NCBI GenBank assembly: GCA_021158465.1
Contig: JAGGUN010000035.1
Span: 1 to 64,000, forward strand
Length of the DNA: 64,000 nucleotides
Direction: 5' to 3'
Source of the DNA: a bacterium
Lineage (GTDB): Bacteria > UBP14 > UBA6098 > 4484-93
This document shows, in pieces, positions 27,018 to 36,019 of the stretch; the stretch's first letter is position 1, and each line of letters starts with the position of its first letter. Both the position numbers and the translations under genes were made by a program. The notes below the pieces were generated by a model, which was not told the DNA's origin, searched no databases, and was given only the letters and a program-made list of their open reading frames with translations.

Positions 27018-28655
27018 TTACCTACCGGTTATAGCGAATTCCACTTTGTGTGTTTTATCGGCAAATTTCAAGACTGCTGTATATACTCCTTTTGCCAGAT
27101 TTCTACCGTCGAAGCTCATAGCAGAAGTTTTCTCTCTGTGGAACCCTGTATAGATGAGCTTCTCCTCGGCAGCCACGAGCTCGCCAGATGCTGTGAACAC
27201 GGCGAGGCAGAGCTTTCCATCGTTTGGCACATAGTATGGGAAATAGACTACACCGTCCGTTGATGGGTTCGGGTAAGGTGCCCAGAAGACAGGTTTGTCT
27301 TTTGGAAGAGCGGTTTCTCCGCTGTATTCCCAATGGAATTCGTAGTTATAGACGCCCGAGGTATTGCGTGAAACGAACGGGATTACGATAAGCTTTTCAT
27401 ATTTATATAGAGAATCTATGAAGACCGTTTGGGGGAAAGAGCTTATTGTTTGGTAGAGGTTTTTGGCGTCCGTTCCCGGATTGGCGAGAAGGACGATGTT
27501 CATTCCCATACCTGGGGAGCAGTCTGTCTCAAGTGAGAGGTTCTTCCTATCTCGTCTCTGGTAGAACCAGAGGTATCTGGATGAGAGCTTGTATAGTCCT
27601 GATGAGGGAGAGAACAGTCCTGAGTCCTGGAATTCGTAATCGTTTATATCGTCTGTCGCTATCTCTGGATATAGTTCTGCTTCTCTATAAAACTTCCCGT
27701 AGGCGCAGTTTTCTCCTGTGAACAGGTTCCAGAGGGTAAAGTTTGCAAATACCTGATCGAAACCGAATCCTCTGTCGTTGCAGGCAGATTCGATTGCCTC
27801 GATGGAAGATACAAACGGTTCTGAGCAGTTCTCCCATACATTCCGAATGATGTTTATATCATCTGTGAACTCCCATAAGAAGCGAGGGAATATCACCGAG
27901 CCGTACAACAGGGCGCTTGATGTCAGGACTTCACCTGGATTATCGAAGAATATCGGGAGATAGAGGATATAATCGTTGACAGCGTCGAATATATAGTCCT
28001 CCATAAGGACTGCCGTTGCCTCCATCCACCAGATGTCCTCCATAGCATCGTAGGTGAACTGCACAAGATGGAACAGTTCGTGAGCACAGGTAACTGCCAG
28101 TGCATCGGTCTCATGGTCGGCGTACTCTGGGATATTTGCGTAGTCGTTGTCAATCACCGAGTATCCGGAGCGAAGCTGGATCTGCCCGACGGGATGTCTT
28201 TCATCGACCGTCCAGCCATAAGCGGTATTGTCGATATCGAGGATATAGAAGTCTATTCGATCGTCGCCGCCGACATCGGATGCATCAGGGAAGGTTGACG
28301 AATCAGGTAGTGGCCGGTTATAGCCAAGTGAACCAACATACATGGACAGTGAATACTCTAAGAGGTTTCCCGCTGTTTCGACCCAGTCAGGGACGCCGTT
28401 TGAGTTGGTGTCTGCTGTGGAGACAGCGGAATTACCCTCCGTCGTGTACCAGATCCTAAAGTTTGGGGTATCGTAGAAATACGGCAGTTCTGGTCTCTCC
28501 CTTTGCACATATTTCCCATCGCGAGTTGCCTGGAGGATGTAAGGCGTCAGGGATTTGACCGGGAGTTTCGTGCCTGCAGGGATGAGCTGGTCGATTGTTT
28601 CTCCTATCAGGGAACAGGCAGGAAGTAGAAGAAGGATAATCAATCTCTTTAGCAT
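27018..28655 (-). CDS. Secreted MXAN_6640-like putative metalloprotease with sorting-type tail
   Basis: This 545-residue exported protein carries a zinc-protease-type HExxH at His192-His196 (CAHELFHLVQ), followed by WWMEATAVLMEDYIFD, which supplies a likely third ligand. The upstream text (NSNGVPDWVETAGNLLEYSL) and calcium-like DGDxDxxD spacing match the MXAN_6640 type of putative metalloproteases. The leader MLKRLIILLLLPAC looks like a lipoprotein signal (Cys14), although Pro at -2 is unusual. The C-terminus (YPNPSTDGVVYFPYYV, ending EFAITGR) is a weak version of the sorting tail. It overlaps metG by 7 bases, so the two are translationally linked. The substrate is unknown. Confidence 0.8.
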   Translation of the reverse strand: MLKRLIILLLLPACSLIGETIDQLIPAGTKLPVKSLTPYILQATRDGKYVQRERPELPYFYDTPNFRIWYTTEGNSAVSTADTNSNGVPDWVETAGNLLEYSLSMYVGSLGYNRPLPDSSTFPDASDVGGDDRIDFYILDIDNTAYGWTVDERHPVGQIQLRSGYSVIDNDYANIPEYADHETDALAVTCAHELFHLVQFTYDAMEDIWWMEATAVLMEDYIFDAVNDYILYLPIFFDNPGEVLTSSALLYGSVIFPRFLWEFTDDINIIRNVWENCSEPFVSSIEAIESACNDRGFGFDQVFANFTLWNLFTGENCAYGKFYREAELYPEIATDDINDYEFQDSGLFSPSSGLYKLSSRYLWFYQRRDRKNLSLETDCSPGMGMNIVLLANPGTDAKNLYQTISSFPQTVFIDSLYKYEKLIVIPFVSRNTSGVYNYEFHWEYSGETALPKDKPVFWAPYPNPSTDGVVYFPYYVPNDGKLCLAVFTASGELVAAEEKLIYTGFHREKTSAMSFDGRNLAKGVYTAVLKFADKTHKVEFAITGR

Positions 28656-30532
28656 ATCTTGGTTCCTGCGGGAATATCTTTGTCCACCGTAAGAAGGGAA
28701 AAATTGTCGTCTTTATCGCTTGCTGCTAATAGCATCCCTTCTGAGAGGATACCTCGAATCCTTGCTGGCTTGAGGTTACAGACAACAACGATCTTTTTCC
28801 CGACCATCTCATTGGGAGTTCGATAGGTAGCGATCCCGGCGACTATTGTTCGTGTCTCGTTGCCCACATCTATTGTGAGGCGGAGGAGCTTGTCGGTGCC
28901 GGGAACCCTCTCAGCGCTTTTCACCTCTGCAACCCTCATATCGATCTTTTTGAAAAGTTCGATGTCAATGATTTCTTCTTCCATTTCCTTCTCCTTTGGG
29001 AAAAGGTTATTAATATCCACCCTTGGGAAGAGGATAAACGGTTTTTCGACTGATACCCTTTCTGGCAGGGACTCCATATCTTTCAGACTGTCCATCGTTA
29101 CCTCAGTTTTTGCTCCTATTGCCTTGAGTATGCGCGTGCTCGAGCTGGGTATCACAGGGTACATTAGCTTTGCTATCTTCTCGATTGTTATGGCAATTGC
29201 CCAGAATATCTGTTTGAGCGTCTGTATGTCGCCGTTTTTTGCGAGCCTCCATGGGGTGGTCACTTCGATGAACTGGTTCGCCGATGTGGCGAGTTCTATA
29301 ACATCCGCTATGGCGAGATGGGGCTTGTTTTTTTCCATCTTTTCAAATACTGACTCGATTGTCGATGTCGCCTTATCGATAAGTGCTTTTGCGTTGGGGT
29401 GTGTTATTTCGACCTTCTCGAGTTCTCCGCCAAGGAATGAGTGTATCATATTCAGTACCCTGGAGAGGAGGTTTCCTATGTTGTTTGCGAGCTCGGAGTT
29501 CACGCAGGATACAACAGCTTCGAAGGAGAAATCTGCGTCCCGACCGACTGCCATCTTTCTTAAGAGAAAGTAGCGCAACGGGTCTTTGCCGAGTCTCTCC
29601 ACGAGAAACTCCGGGTTCACAGCATTGCCAAGGGATTTCCCCATCTTGCTCTTATCAACGAGCCACCAGCCGTGTGCAAGTATGTGTCTGGGTAGTTCTA
29701 TTCCCAGAGCGATGAGTAGTGTTGTCCAGTAGATGGAGTGTGTAGTCAGGATGTCTTTGCCGATTAGATGATAATCGGCAGGCCACAATTTGGTGAACAT
29801 TTCCTCGTCTGTAGAGAAACCGACAGCAGATATGTAATTTATCAGTGCATCCACCCAGACATAGACGACATACTCTGGGTCGAACGGTAGTTCAATTCCC
29901 CAGGAGAGCCTTTTCTTCGGGCGGGAGATACAAAGGTCCCCGAGCGGCTTCTTCAGAAACCCGAGTACTTCGTTTTTTCTATATGGTGGCAGAATGAAAT
30001 CAGGGTGGGATTTGATATGGTCGATCAGCTGGTGCTGGTATTTGCTCATTCTGAAGAAATAGTTTGTCTCTTTTATCTTCACGACATCCCTTCCACACAG
30101 GGGGCATCTACCGTTGACAAGGTCCTTTTCCAGCCAGAAGCGTTCGTCGGGGACACAATACCACCCCTCGTATTCGCTTTTGTAAATATCCCCGTTATCG
30201 TAGAGTCTCTCCAGGGCGTTTTTTACTACCCTTGTGTGTCGTTCTTCTGTTGTCCTAATGAAATCGTCATAGCTTATGTCGAGCTTCTTCCAGAGTGATT
30301 TGAACCGTTCAACAATTCTATTGCAGTGGACGATCGGCTCGACCCCCAAGCTCGCTGCAATATCTGCTATCTTTTGCCCGTGCTCGTCTGTCCCCGTGAG
30401 GAAATGAGTGCTAAGACCGCGGATTCTGGCAAAACGGGCAATGCAATCGGCGAGGATGGTTGTATAAGCGTGCCCGATGTGCGGCTCAGCGTTCACATAG
30501 TATAGTGGTGTGGTAATGTAGAACTTACCCAT
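28649..30532 (-). CDS. metG: Methionyl-tRNA synthetase
   Basis: Charges tRNA-Met. HIGH is at residues 18-21 (AEPHIGHAYTTI) and the KMSKS equivalent is KMGKS at about 295-299. One CPLC pair remains in the connective insert (NGRCPLCGRD), and its partner positions are not clearly a complete zinc site (YCVPDERFW). Residues about 525-627 are a C-terminal tRNA-binding (EMAP/Trbp111) domain with KIDMRVAEVKSAERVPGTDK. The 627-residue length agrees with catalytic plus anticodon plus dimerising tRNA-binding domains. It sits 4 bases after the UPF0173 gene and overlaps the protease gene. Confidence 0.96.
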   Translation of the reverse strand: MGKFYITTPLYYVNAEPHIGHAYTTILADCIARFARIRGLSTHFLTGTDEHGQKIADIAASLGVEPIVHCNRIVERFKSLWKKLDISYDDFIRTTEERHTRVVKNALERLYDNGDIYKSEYEGWYCVPDERFWLEKDLVNGRCPLCGRDVVKIKETNYFFRMSKYQHQLIDHIKSHPDFILPPYRKNEVLGFLKKPLGDLCISRPKKRLSWGIELPFDPEYVVYVWVDALINYISAVGFSTDEEMFTKLWPADYHLIGKDILTTHSIYWTTLLIALGIELPRHILAHGWWLVDKSKMGKSLGNAVNPEFLVERLGKDPLRYFLLRKMAVGRDADFSFEAVVSCVNSELANNIGNLLSRVLNMIHSFLGGELEKVEITHPNAKALIDKATSTIESVFEKMEKNKPHLAIADVIELATSANQFIEVTTPWRLAKNGDIQTLKQIFWAIAITIEKIAKLMYPVIPSSSTRILKAIGAKTEVTMDSLKDMESLPERVSVEKPFILFPRVDINNLFPKEKEMEEEIIDIELFKKIDMRVAEVKSAERVPGTDKLLRLTIDVGNETRTIVAGIATYRTPNEMVGKKIVVVCNLKPARIRGILSEGMLLAASDKDDNFSLLTVDKDIPAGTKIC

Positions 30533-30536
30533 CGAG

Positions 30537-31229
30537 TTATCCCTTCAGCTCAAAGGTCTCACCGGGGTTGAGTATAACCCCTTCAACCCCCTTCGGCAGA
30601 TTCTCGACGAACTTCCTCGGGTCAGCCTTTATCAGGTCGAATGTATTGTAGTGCATAGGGATGGCGTATTTTGGCTGGATGAGCTCTGCTGCCGTTGCTG
30701 CATCTATTTCATCCATTGTGAAGTTTCCGCCGATGGGTAGGAGCGCGACATCTACAGGGTGACGCCTGCCTACCAGCTTCATATCGGAGAATAGCCCTGT
30801 ATCGCCGGCGTGATAGATATATTTCCCATCAATACCGATGAGAACACTTGTCGGCAGTCCGAGTGATAGAACCTGCTTGTTCTTGATAACTGCCGAGCCA
30901 TGGAAGGCGGGGAAGAGTTTCACGAATAATCCGTCCGGGAAACTTACGCTTCCGCCTATATGCATCGGATGGTTCTTCACTCCGTTAAATCCGAAGAAGT
31001 TGGCTAACTCATTGTTGGCGACGATCGTTGCGGAGCATCTTCTCGCTATACTCTCCGCATCGCCTGTATGGTCGCTGTGGGCATGGGTTACTATTACATA
31101 ATCGACAGAGAGCTCTTTGGCTGATAAGGGAGCCAGTGGGTTTCCTGTCAAAAACGGGTCGATGACTATCTTGACCTTTTCACCCTCGATGAACCAGGCA
31201 GCATGCCCAAGAAACCTTAGTCTTACCAT
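30537..31229 (-). CDS. UPF0173 family metal-dependent hydrolase (metallo-beta-lactamase fold)
   Basis: This 230-residue protein has the metallo-beta-lactamase fold signature HAHSDHTGD at residues 49-57, the early FLGHAAWFIEG of the UPF0173 group, AGDTGLFSDMKL, and a late AIPMHYNTFD supplying the last metal ligand. It is probably cytoplasmic, since no signal peptide is seen. The physiological substrate of this group is not established. It is read between a secreted modular protein (9-base gap) and metG (4-base gap), so it is part of one transcript; context does not define its job. Confidence 0.9.
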   Translation of the reverse strand: MVRLRFLGHAAWFIEGEKVKIVIDPFLTGNPLAPLSAKELSVDYVIVTHAHSDHTGDAESIARRCSATIVANNELANFFGFNGVKNHPMHIGGSVSFPDGLFVKLFPAFHGSAVIKNKQVLSLGLPTSVLIGIDGKYIYHAGDTGLFSDMKLVGRRHPVDVALLPIGGNFTMDEIDAATAAELIQPKYAIPMHYNTFDLIKADPRKFVENLPKGVEGVILNPGETFELKG

Positions 31230-31238
31230 ATCTGCCTC

Positions 31239-33557
31239 CTATTTTAGGTAGATTACCTTCCCTGAAGCCTCACCTTCTCCAGAGAGACGGTAGAAATATA
31301 CTCCAGATGCCAAATTTTCTTTCGGTTGCCAGGTAATATAGGTTTTGCCTGCTGGGATTATCCCGGAGAGCAGCTCTACCACGGGTTGACCGAGCATATT
31401 GTAGATGATGAGCCTTCCGTTGGTCGCCTTATCTGTCTCGATGGACAGGATAAGCTGCGAGTTGAACGGGTTCGGGAACGCAGATATAGAAAGTTCCTCT
31501 GGTATAATCCTCTTTTCATCGACACCCGGATGAACATCGAGGAAGTCCATTATCGAGCGGATGTAGCTTTCGCGTATCTGTGGATTTGTCGCCGAATGCA
31601 TACCCCCTGTGTAGCAGGCGGAGAAGACGAGTTTTGCCCCATCGTGCTCGTAGGCAGATGCTCTACCCCTCGAGGAGATAGGCGATGGCTCCTCCTGACT
31701 TTGGAGTATTATCTCTGCTCCATCGCTTCTTATTTCGTCTATATACTGGTCTGCTGGTAGCATGAACTCATACTCTATTACAATATCCTCACCGAAGAAC
31801 GAGCTTTCCCCATATAGCTCAAGGACGTTACCTTCCAACATGCTTCTGCCGTTGGCAGACCAGCTTATCCCGAAGCGGGAGAAAAGGTTCCTTCGGATTG
31901 GTGTGCCGCCTCCGTAGGCGTAGTAGTCGTATCCGAAGTCTGCTCCTTCCCAGTATATCTTTCCACCGCTATCAATATAGTCTATGAGCAGCTGGATGTC
32001 CTCATCGGGGATAACGGAACTTTCTCCACCCTGTGTTCCTGTGACAACAATCACAGCGTCGTAGACAGACAGATCGTATCCATAGGCGGTTAGAGATGCG
32101 TTTTGTGGTGTTATCTCGTATGAGTAGTCGAGGCTGGACAGAGCAAGGGCAATTGCTCGTTCTGCTCCTGTTCTACCGCTGTCGCAGGGGGTGTCACCAT
32201 CATCGAAGTCGTATATTAGAACCTGGGCAGGGGTTGCTCGCTCGAGTGTGAAGTTTATCACCGTGTCAGTATATACCGTTATTGTTCTGGAGATAGGGAT
32301 ATAGAAGGTTTTTTCGGCTCTGATCTCATGTGAGCCCATTCCCACGCCGGAGATCGAGTAGAAGCCGTCCTCACCTGTTGTATCGGAGAGGGAAGAGTCG
32401 ATTGAGACCACTACATTGCTTCTGTCGAGTGAGCCGTCCGAGAAGGTCACCACACCGGAGACGGTGTATGAGCCGATTACACTCCTGCTAAGGTAAAAAT
32501 TGACTGTGGTATCGTGGAGTGTTACCACTGTTGTTTCCGCCGGTATATAACCTGCTCTGAATGCGAAAAGCGACTGCTCGGGTGAAAACATAGCGACTGG
32601 CAGCTTGTAGAATCCATCGATGTCGGTAGTATCCGCAGTGAGGGCTGTAATATTCATAACCATACTGCCCTCAAGGGTTGTCTCGGGTGGAGCATCAATG
32701 AGATACACATAACCGGATATGGTGGGTGTTCCGGTCGTCTCTCCCTCTGCAACATAAAAGTGTATCGAATCGGTGAAGCAGTTTGGGGGATAAGACAGGT
32801 CGCAGGCAGACACCACCACGCGGACGGGTCTATCGGTTGGATAAGGAAGAAGAGAGAAGGGAGTATATGTTAGCCGGTAGCCGTGAGGAATAGGGACCTT
32901 CATTGTGAAGAAGGAAACATCGAGCGTATCTACCACAAGACTGATCGATGCAGAATCGACCCCCGTAGAATCATCGACTATGTCGATCGTTATGGTAGCT
33001 GTGTCGGAATCGACCGTATCGCCGTCCTCTGGGTCCCAGTAGGAGACATAAGGAGGAAAACTGTCCGATGGCATCTCCACCTCGTGGATAAATTTTATCT
33101 GCGCCTCCTCGCTCAGCGAGAACTCTACAGAGGATACTGTGGATGTGGAAGCCCAACTGTCAGGCTCTTCGCCCATTGAACAGACACCGATATAAGCCTC
33201 ACCGAACGGAGGAAATGCTCCCCAGCTCATTGTTACCGTTGCTGTTGTGGCATTGGCTACCCTTATCTTCCATACTTGAACGGTATCCAGAGCCGAGCGG
33301 ATATCTGTCGAAAGCTCGGAAAGTAGACCTGTTGTGTCAAATTCATTGTAGGAATAGGCGTAGAATATAGGCATAGGAAGTGCAGGCATATCGAAAGATA
33401 GGTCGAACCCGTTTGTGGCAGAGGGGTCGATGCCTATTGTCACATCGCTTGATGAGGCTCCACTGTAGAGATGAAGAACATTGGTAAAGCTCTGCCCAAA
33501 TAGAGGAGTTACAAGAAAAGAGACGAAAAGCAGGATTATGATGGCTGTATACCTCAT
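31239..33557 (-). CDS. Modular secreted protein with amidotransferase-like module and sorting tail
   Basis: This 772-residue protein has a signal peptide (MRYTAIIILLFVSFLVTPLFG). One divergent copy of the DEAGTDGFD module follows (about residues 30-150, GIDPSATNGFDLSFD), then an Ig-like domain (PPYVSYWDPEDGDTVDSD). Next come two carboxypeptidase-regulatory-like sandwiches (about 275-440), the ILIYDFDDGD...GGKIYWEGADFGYDYY module (about 445-680), and a tail with AFPNPFNSQLILSI and LASGVYFYRLSG, ending KVIYLK. It is thus a shorter sister of the protein at 1526-5815 with the same domain order. It has its own good promoter and leads the transcript carrying metG. Its role at the surface is unknown. 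Confidence 0.85.
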   Translation of the reverse strand: MRYTAIIILLFVSFLVTPLFGQSFTNVLHLYSGASSSDVTIGIDPSATNGFDLSFDMPALPMPIFYAYSYNEFDTTGLLSELSTDIRSALDTVQVWKIRVANATTATVTMSWGAFPPFGEAYIGVCSMGEEPDSWASTSTVSSVEFSLSEEAQIKFIHEVEMPSDSFPPYVSYWDPEDGDTVDSDTATITIDIVDDSTGVDSASISLVVDTLDVSFFTMKVPIPHGYRLTYTPFSLLPYPTDRPVRVVVSACDLSYPPNCFTDSIHFYVAEGETTGTPTISGYVYLIDAPPETTLEGSMVMNITALTADTTDIDGFYKLPVAMFSPEQSLFAFRAGYIPAETTVVTLHDTTVNFYLSRSVIGSYTVSGVVTFSDGSLDRSNVVVSIDSSLSDTTGEDGFYSISGVGMGSHEIRAEKTFYIPISRTITVYTDTVINFTLERATPAQVLIYDFDDGDTPCDSGRTGAERAIALALSSLDYSYEITPQNASLTAYGYDLSVYDAVIVVTGTQGGESSVIPDEDIQLLIDYIDSGGKIYWEGADFGYDYYAYGGGTPIRRNLFSRFGISWSANGRSMLEGNVLELYGESSFFGEDIVIEYEFMLPADQYIDEIRSDGAEIILQSQEEPSPISSRGRASAYEHDGAKLVFSACYTGGMHSATNPQIRESYIRSIMDFLDVHPGVDEKRIIPEELSISAFPNPFNSQLILSIETDKATNGRLIIYNMLGQPVVELLSGIIPAGKTYITWQPKENLASGVYFYRLSGEGEASGKVIYLK

Positions 33558-33591
33558 GATTCTCCCCTTAAACTATTCGGTTTAAGCTATA

Positions 33592-33619
33592 ATTATATTT
33601 ATATACTGCGCAAAATCAA
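33592..33619 (-). promoter_or_regulatory. Promoter for the secreted protein/metG transcript
   Basis: On the minus strand TTGATT (33614-33619) and TATAAT (33592-33597) are 16 nt apart, the same pair and spacing as the ppdK promoter. The start codon at 33557 follows a GGGGAG ribosome binding site. Confidence 0.65.
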
Positions 33620-33638
33620 GCAAAATTAGGAATTAAAA

Positions 33639-33660
33639 AAGGGGGAATCTTTTCCCCCTT
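33639..33660 (-). terminator. Intrinsic terminator after kbl
   Basis: A perfect 9-bp stem (AAGGGGGAA / TTCCCCCTT) encloses a 4-nt loop and runs into TTTTAATT on the minus strand, 30 bases past the kbl stop. A T-rich run on the other side means it could work in both directions, but no plus-strand gene needs it. Confidence 0.8.
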
Positions 33661-33690
33661 CTCTTTTTGTTCTTGATGGTTTTTTCTGTT

Positions 33691-34893
33691 TTACACGACG
33701 CCGTATTTCTTCCCAACCTTGATGAACGCATTGATTGCTCTATCGAGCATCTCTTTTGTGTGAGCTGCTGATATTTGGACACGGATTCTTGATTCTCCCC
33801 TTGGGACAACGGGGTAGTAGAAGCCGACGACATATATTCCCTCGTCGAGCAGGTCGGCGGCCATATCCTGTGACAATTTGGCGTCGTTGGGGAACTTGCC
33901 GAGCATAATCGGGACGATCGGATGCTCGCCTGGAATGATGTCGAAGCCAGCCTCACTCATCTTATTTCGGAAGTATTTTGTGTTTTCCATCAGGCGGTCT
34001 CGGAGTTGTGTTGTTTCCGAGAGCTTGTTGAAGACTGCTATTGCTGTTCCAACGACGACAGGGGGTAGGGTATTGCTAAAGAGGTATGGTCGTGAGCGTT
34101 GGCGATAGATGTCGATTAACTCCTGGTGTCCTGCGATGAACCCGCCGGATGCTCCGCCGAGTGCTTTACCGAGTGTACTTGTTATAAGGTCGACCTTATC
34201 AAGACAACCTCTGTATTCTGGGGAACCTCTTCCTGTTTTTCCGAGGAAGCCTGTTGCATGGGAATCGTCGACCATGACAAGCGCATCATACTTTTCCCCG
34301 AGTTCGCACATCTTGTCAACCTTTGCGATATCTCCATCCATTGAGAAGACACCGTCCGACACGATAATCCTGAACCGTGCTGATTGTGCCTCCTTCAGCT
34401 TCTCCTCGAGATCATCCATATCCATATGCTTATAGATAAACCTCTTTGCCTTTGTGAGCCTTATTCCATCGATAATCGAGGCGTGGTTCAGTCGATCGGT
34501 GAGGATTGCGTCTTCGGGACCGAATATCGGCTCGAAAACACCGCCGTTGGCATCCATACAGGCTGCAAACAGGATTGCATCATCCTTGCCAAGGAAATCT
34601 GCAATCTTTCGTTCGAGCTCCTTGTGTATCTCCTGTGTTCCGCAGATGAACCGCACGGAGCTCATTCCGTAGCCATATTTTTCCAGGACCTTTTTTGCCT
34701 CGTCGACCAGCCACTGTTGTCCGGCAAGTCCCAGGTAGTTGTTTGCACAGAAGTTTAGGACCTTTCTACCGTCTTTGAGCTCGACTTCTGGCCCCTGGCG
34801 GGAGACGATAACCCTCTCCTCCTTCCATAACCCTGCTTCCTTGATTGAGTTGAGCTCTTGCCTCATGAAATCTCGCATCTTTCCAAACGCCAT
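33691..34893 (-). CDS. kbl: Glycine C-acetyltransferase (2-amino-3-ketobutyrate CoA ligase)
   Basis: A PLP enzyme of the alpha-oxoamine synthase family, 400 residues, that splits 2-amino-3-oxobutyrate with CoA into glycine and acetyl-CoA. The PLP lysine is about Lys243 in TLGKALGGASGGF. The family motifs LNFCANNYLGLAG, VDDSHATGFLGKTGRG and RPYLFSNTLPP are intact. A related serine palmitoyltransferase or BioF is less likely, because the threonine dehydrogenase gene lies directly upstream (17-base gap) and makes its substrate. The gene ends at a clear terminator. Confidence 0.95.
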   Translation of the reverse strand: MAFGKMRDFMRQELNSIKEAGLWKEERVIVSRQGPEVELKDGRKVLNFCANNYLGLAGQQWLVDEAKKVLEKYGYGMSSVRFICGTQEIHKELERKIADFLGKDDAILFAACMDANGGVFEPIFGPEDAILTDRLNHASIIDGIRLTKAKRFIYKHMDMDDLEEKLKEAQSARFRIIVSDGVFSMDGDIAKVDKMCELGEKYDALVMVDDSHATGFLGKTGRGSPEYRGCLDKVDLITSTLGKALGGASGGFIAGHQELIDIYRQRSRPYLFSNTLPPVVVGTAIAVFNKLSETTQLRDRLMENTKYFRNKMSEAGFDIIPGEHPIVPIMLGKFPNDAKLSQDMAADLLDEGIYVVGFYYPVVPRGESRIRVQISAAHTKEMLDRAINAFIKVGKKYGVV

Positions 34894-34910
34894 CTTGATA
34901 CCCCCGTTTC

Positions 34911-35870
34911 TTAAAGCTTCCCTTCTTTATGTTTTTTTGTCAATTTTTCGAGCATATCTTTTGCCATATTAGCCAAGTCGTAATCTGGTTGCCAGCCCCA
35001 TTCTTCTCTTGCGGCGGAGTCATCGATTGTTTTGGGCCAGGAGTCAGCAATCTTCTGGCGGAAGTCCGGCTTGTATTCGCAGACAAACTCTGGTATGTGT
35101 TTCTTTATCTCTTCAGCCAGTTCACCTGCTGAGAAGCTCATTGCTGCGATGTTGAAGTTCGAATGGTGGACGAGACGGGATGCCTCAGCGTCCATTAGGT
35201 CGAGTGTTGCTTTTATCGCATCGGGCATATACATCATCGGCAAGACGGTCTCCTTGCTGACGAAGCATGTGTATCTTTTGTGTTTTATAGCCTCGTAAAA
35301 TATCTCGACGGCATAATCTGTTGTTCCTCCACCTGGCGGTGTTTCACTGCTTATGATGCCTGGGTACCTGAGTCCGCGGACATCGACACCATACTTGAGG
35401 AAATAGTAGTCACAGAGGAGTTCGCCTGTTACCTTTGTCACGCCGTACATCGTTGTTGGAGCGAGGATGGTGTCTTGGGGTGTGTTGTCTCTTGGTGTTG
35501 TTGGTCCGAAGACGGCGATAGAGCTTGGATAAAACAGTCTTATCTTGTATTCCCTTGCCAACTCGAGAACATTATACAAGCTGTCCATATTCACATGCCA
35601 GGCGAGTTGAGGGTTCTCTTCACCTGTGGCTGACAGAACCGCTGCCATGTGATAGATTGTGCCTATGTTGTATTTCTTTATTGCCCGTTCGATATCGTCC
35701 CTGTTTGTTGCATCGAAGGTGATATATGGTCCGGTCTCGACGAGAGCCTTGCCCGGGGCACGTCTATGCCCGACGGCAACAACATTATCACCACCAAACT
35801 TCTCCCGAAGAGCAAGAGTCAGTTCCGAACCTATTTGACCCGTTGAACCCACGACCAGAATTCGCTTCAT
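34911..35870 (-). CDS. tdh: NAD-dependent L-threonine 3-dehydrogenase, SDR/epimerase type
   Basis: This 319-residue extended short-chain dehydrogenase has the Rossmann motif GSTGQIGSEL (about residues 8-17) and catalytic Tyr142-xxx-Lys146 in MYGVTKVTGE. It belongs to the UDP-galactose-4-epimerase-like branch that includes the epimerase-type threonine dehydrogenases. PPGGGTTDYAVEIFYEA and AREEWGWQPDYDL are typical of that group. It oxidises L-threonine to 2-amino-3-oxobutyrate. The assignment rests on these motifs plus direct coupling to kbl. It starts behind a candidate promoter divergent from the lipoprotein gene. Confidence 0.9.
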   Translation of the reverse strand: MKRILVVGSTGQIGSELTLALREKFGGDNVVAVGHRRAPGKALVETGPYITFDATNRDDIERAIKKYNIGTIYHMAAVLSATGEENPQLAWHVNMDSLYNVLELAREYKIRLFYPSSIAVFGPTTPRDNTPQDTILAPTTMYGVTKVTGELLCDYYFLKYGVDVRGLRYPGIISSETPPGGGTTDYAVEIFYEAIKHKRYTCFVSKETVLPMMYMPDAIKATLDLMDAEASRLVHHSNFNIAAMSFSAGELAEEIKKHIPEFVCEYKPDFRQKIADSWPKTIDDSAAREEWGWQPDYDLANMAKDMLEKLTKKHKEGKL

Positions 35871-35917
35871 CTTACCCCCTTCCTTGCATTCGGGTTAGAG
35901 CCACTGTGAACCTAATC

Positions 35918-35945
35918 AAAATAACTTTTTCTGCCAGAAAATCAA
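35918..35945 (-). promoter_or_regulatory. Candidate promoter for tdh-kbl
   Basis: On the minus strand TTGATT (35940-35945) and TATTTT (35918-35923) are 16 nt apart, upstream of tdh, whose ribosome binding site is GGAAGGGGG. It is back to back with the plus-strand promoter at 35954. Confidence 0.45.
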
Positions 35946-35953
35946 TAATATTT

Positions 35954-35982
35954 TTGCAAATCTGGTATGTCTAATTTATAAT
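35954..35982 (+). promoter_or_regulatory. Candidate promoter for the small lipoprotein
   Basis: TTGCAA (35954-35959) and TATAAT (35977-35982) are 17 nt apart, ending 37 bases before the start codon at 36020. Confidence 0.55.
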
Positions 35983-36019
35983 AAAAATACTAAGGCGAAA
36001 AAATCCGAGGAGGGGTGTG

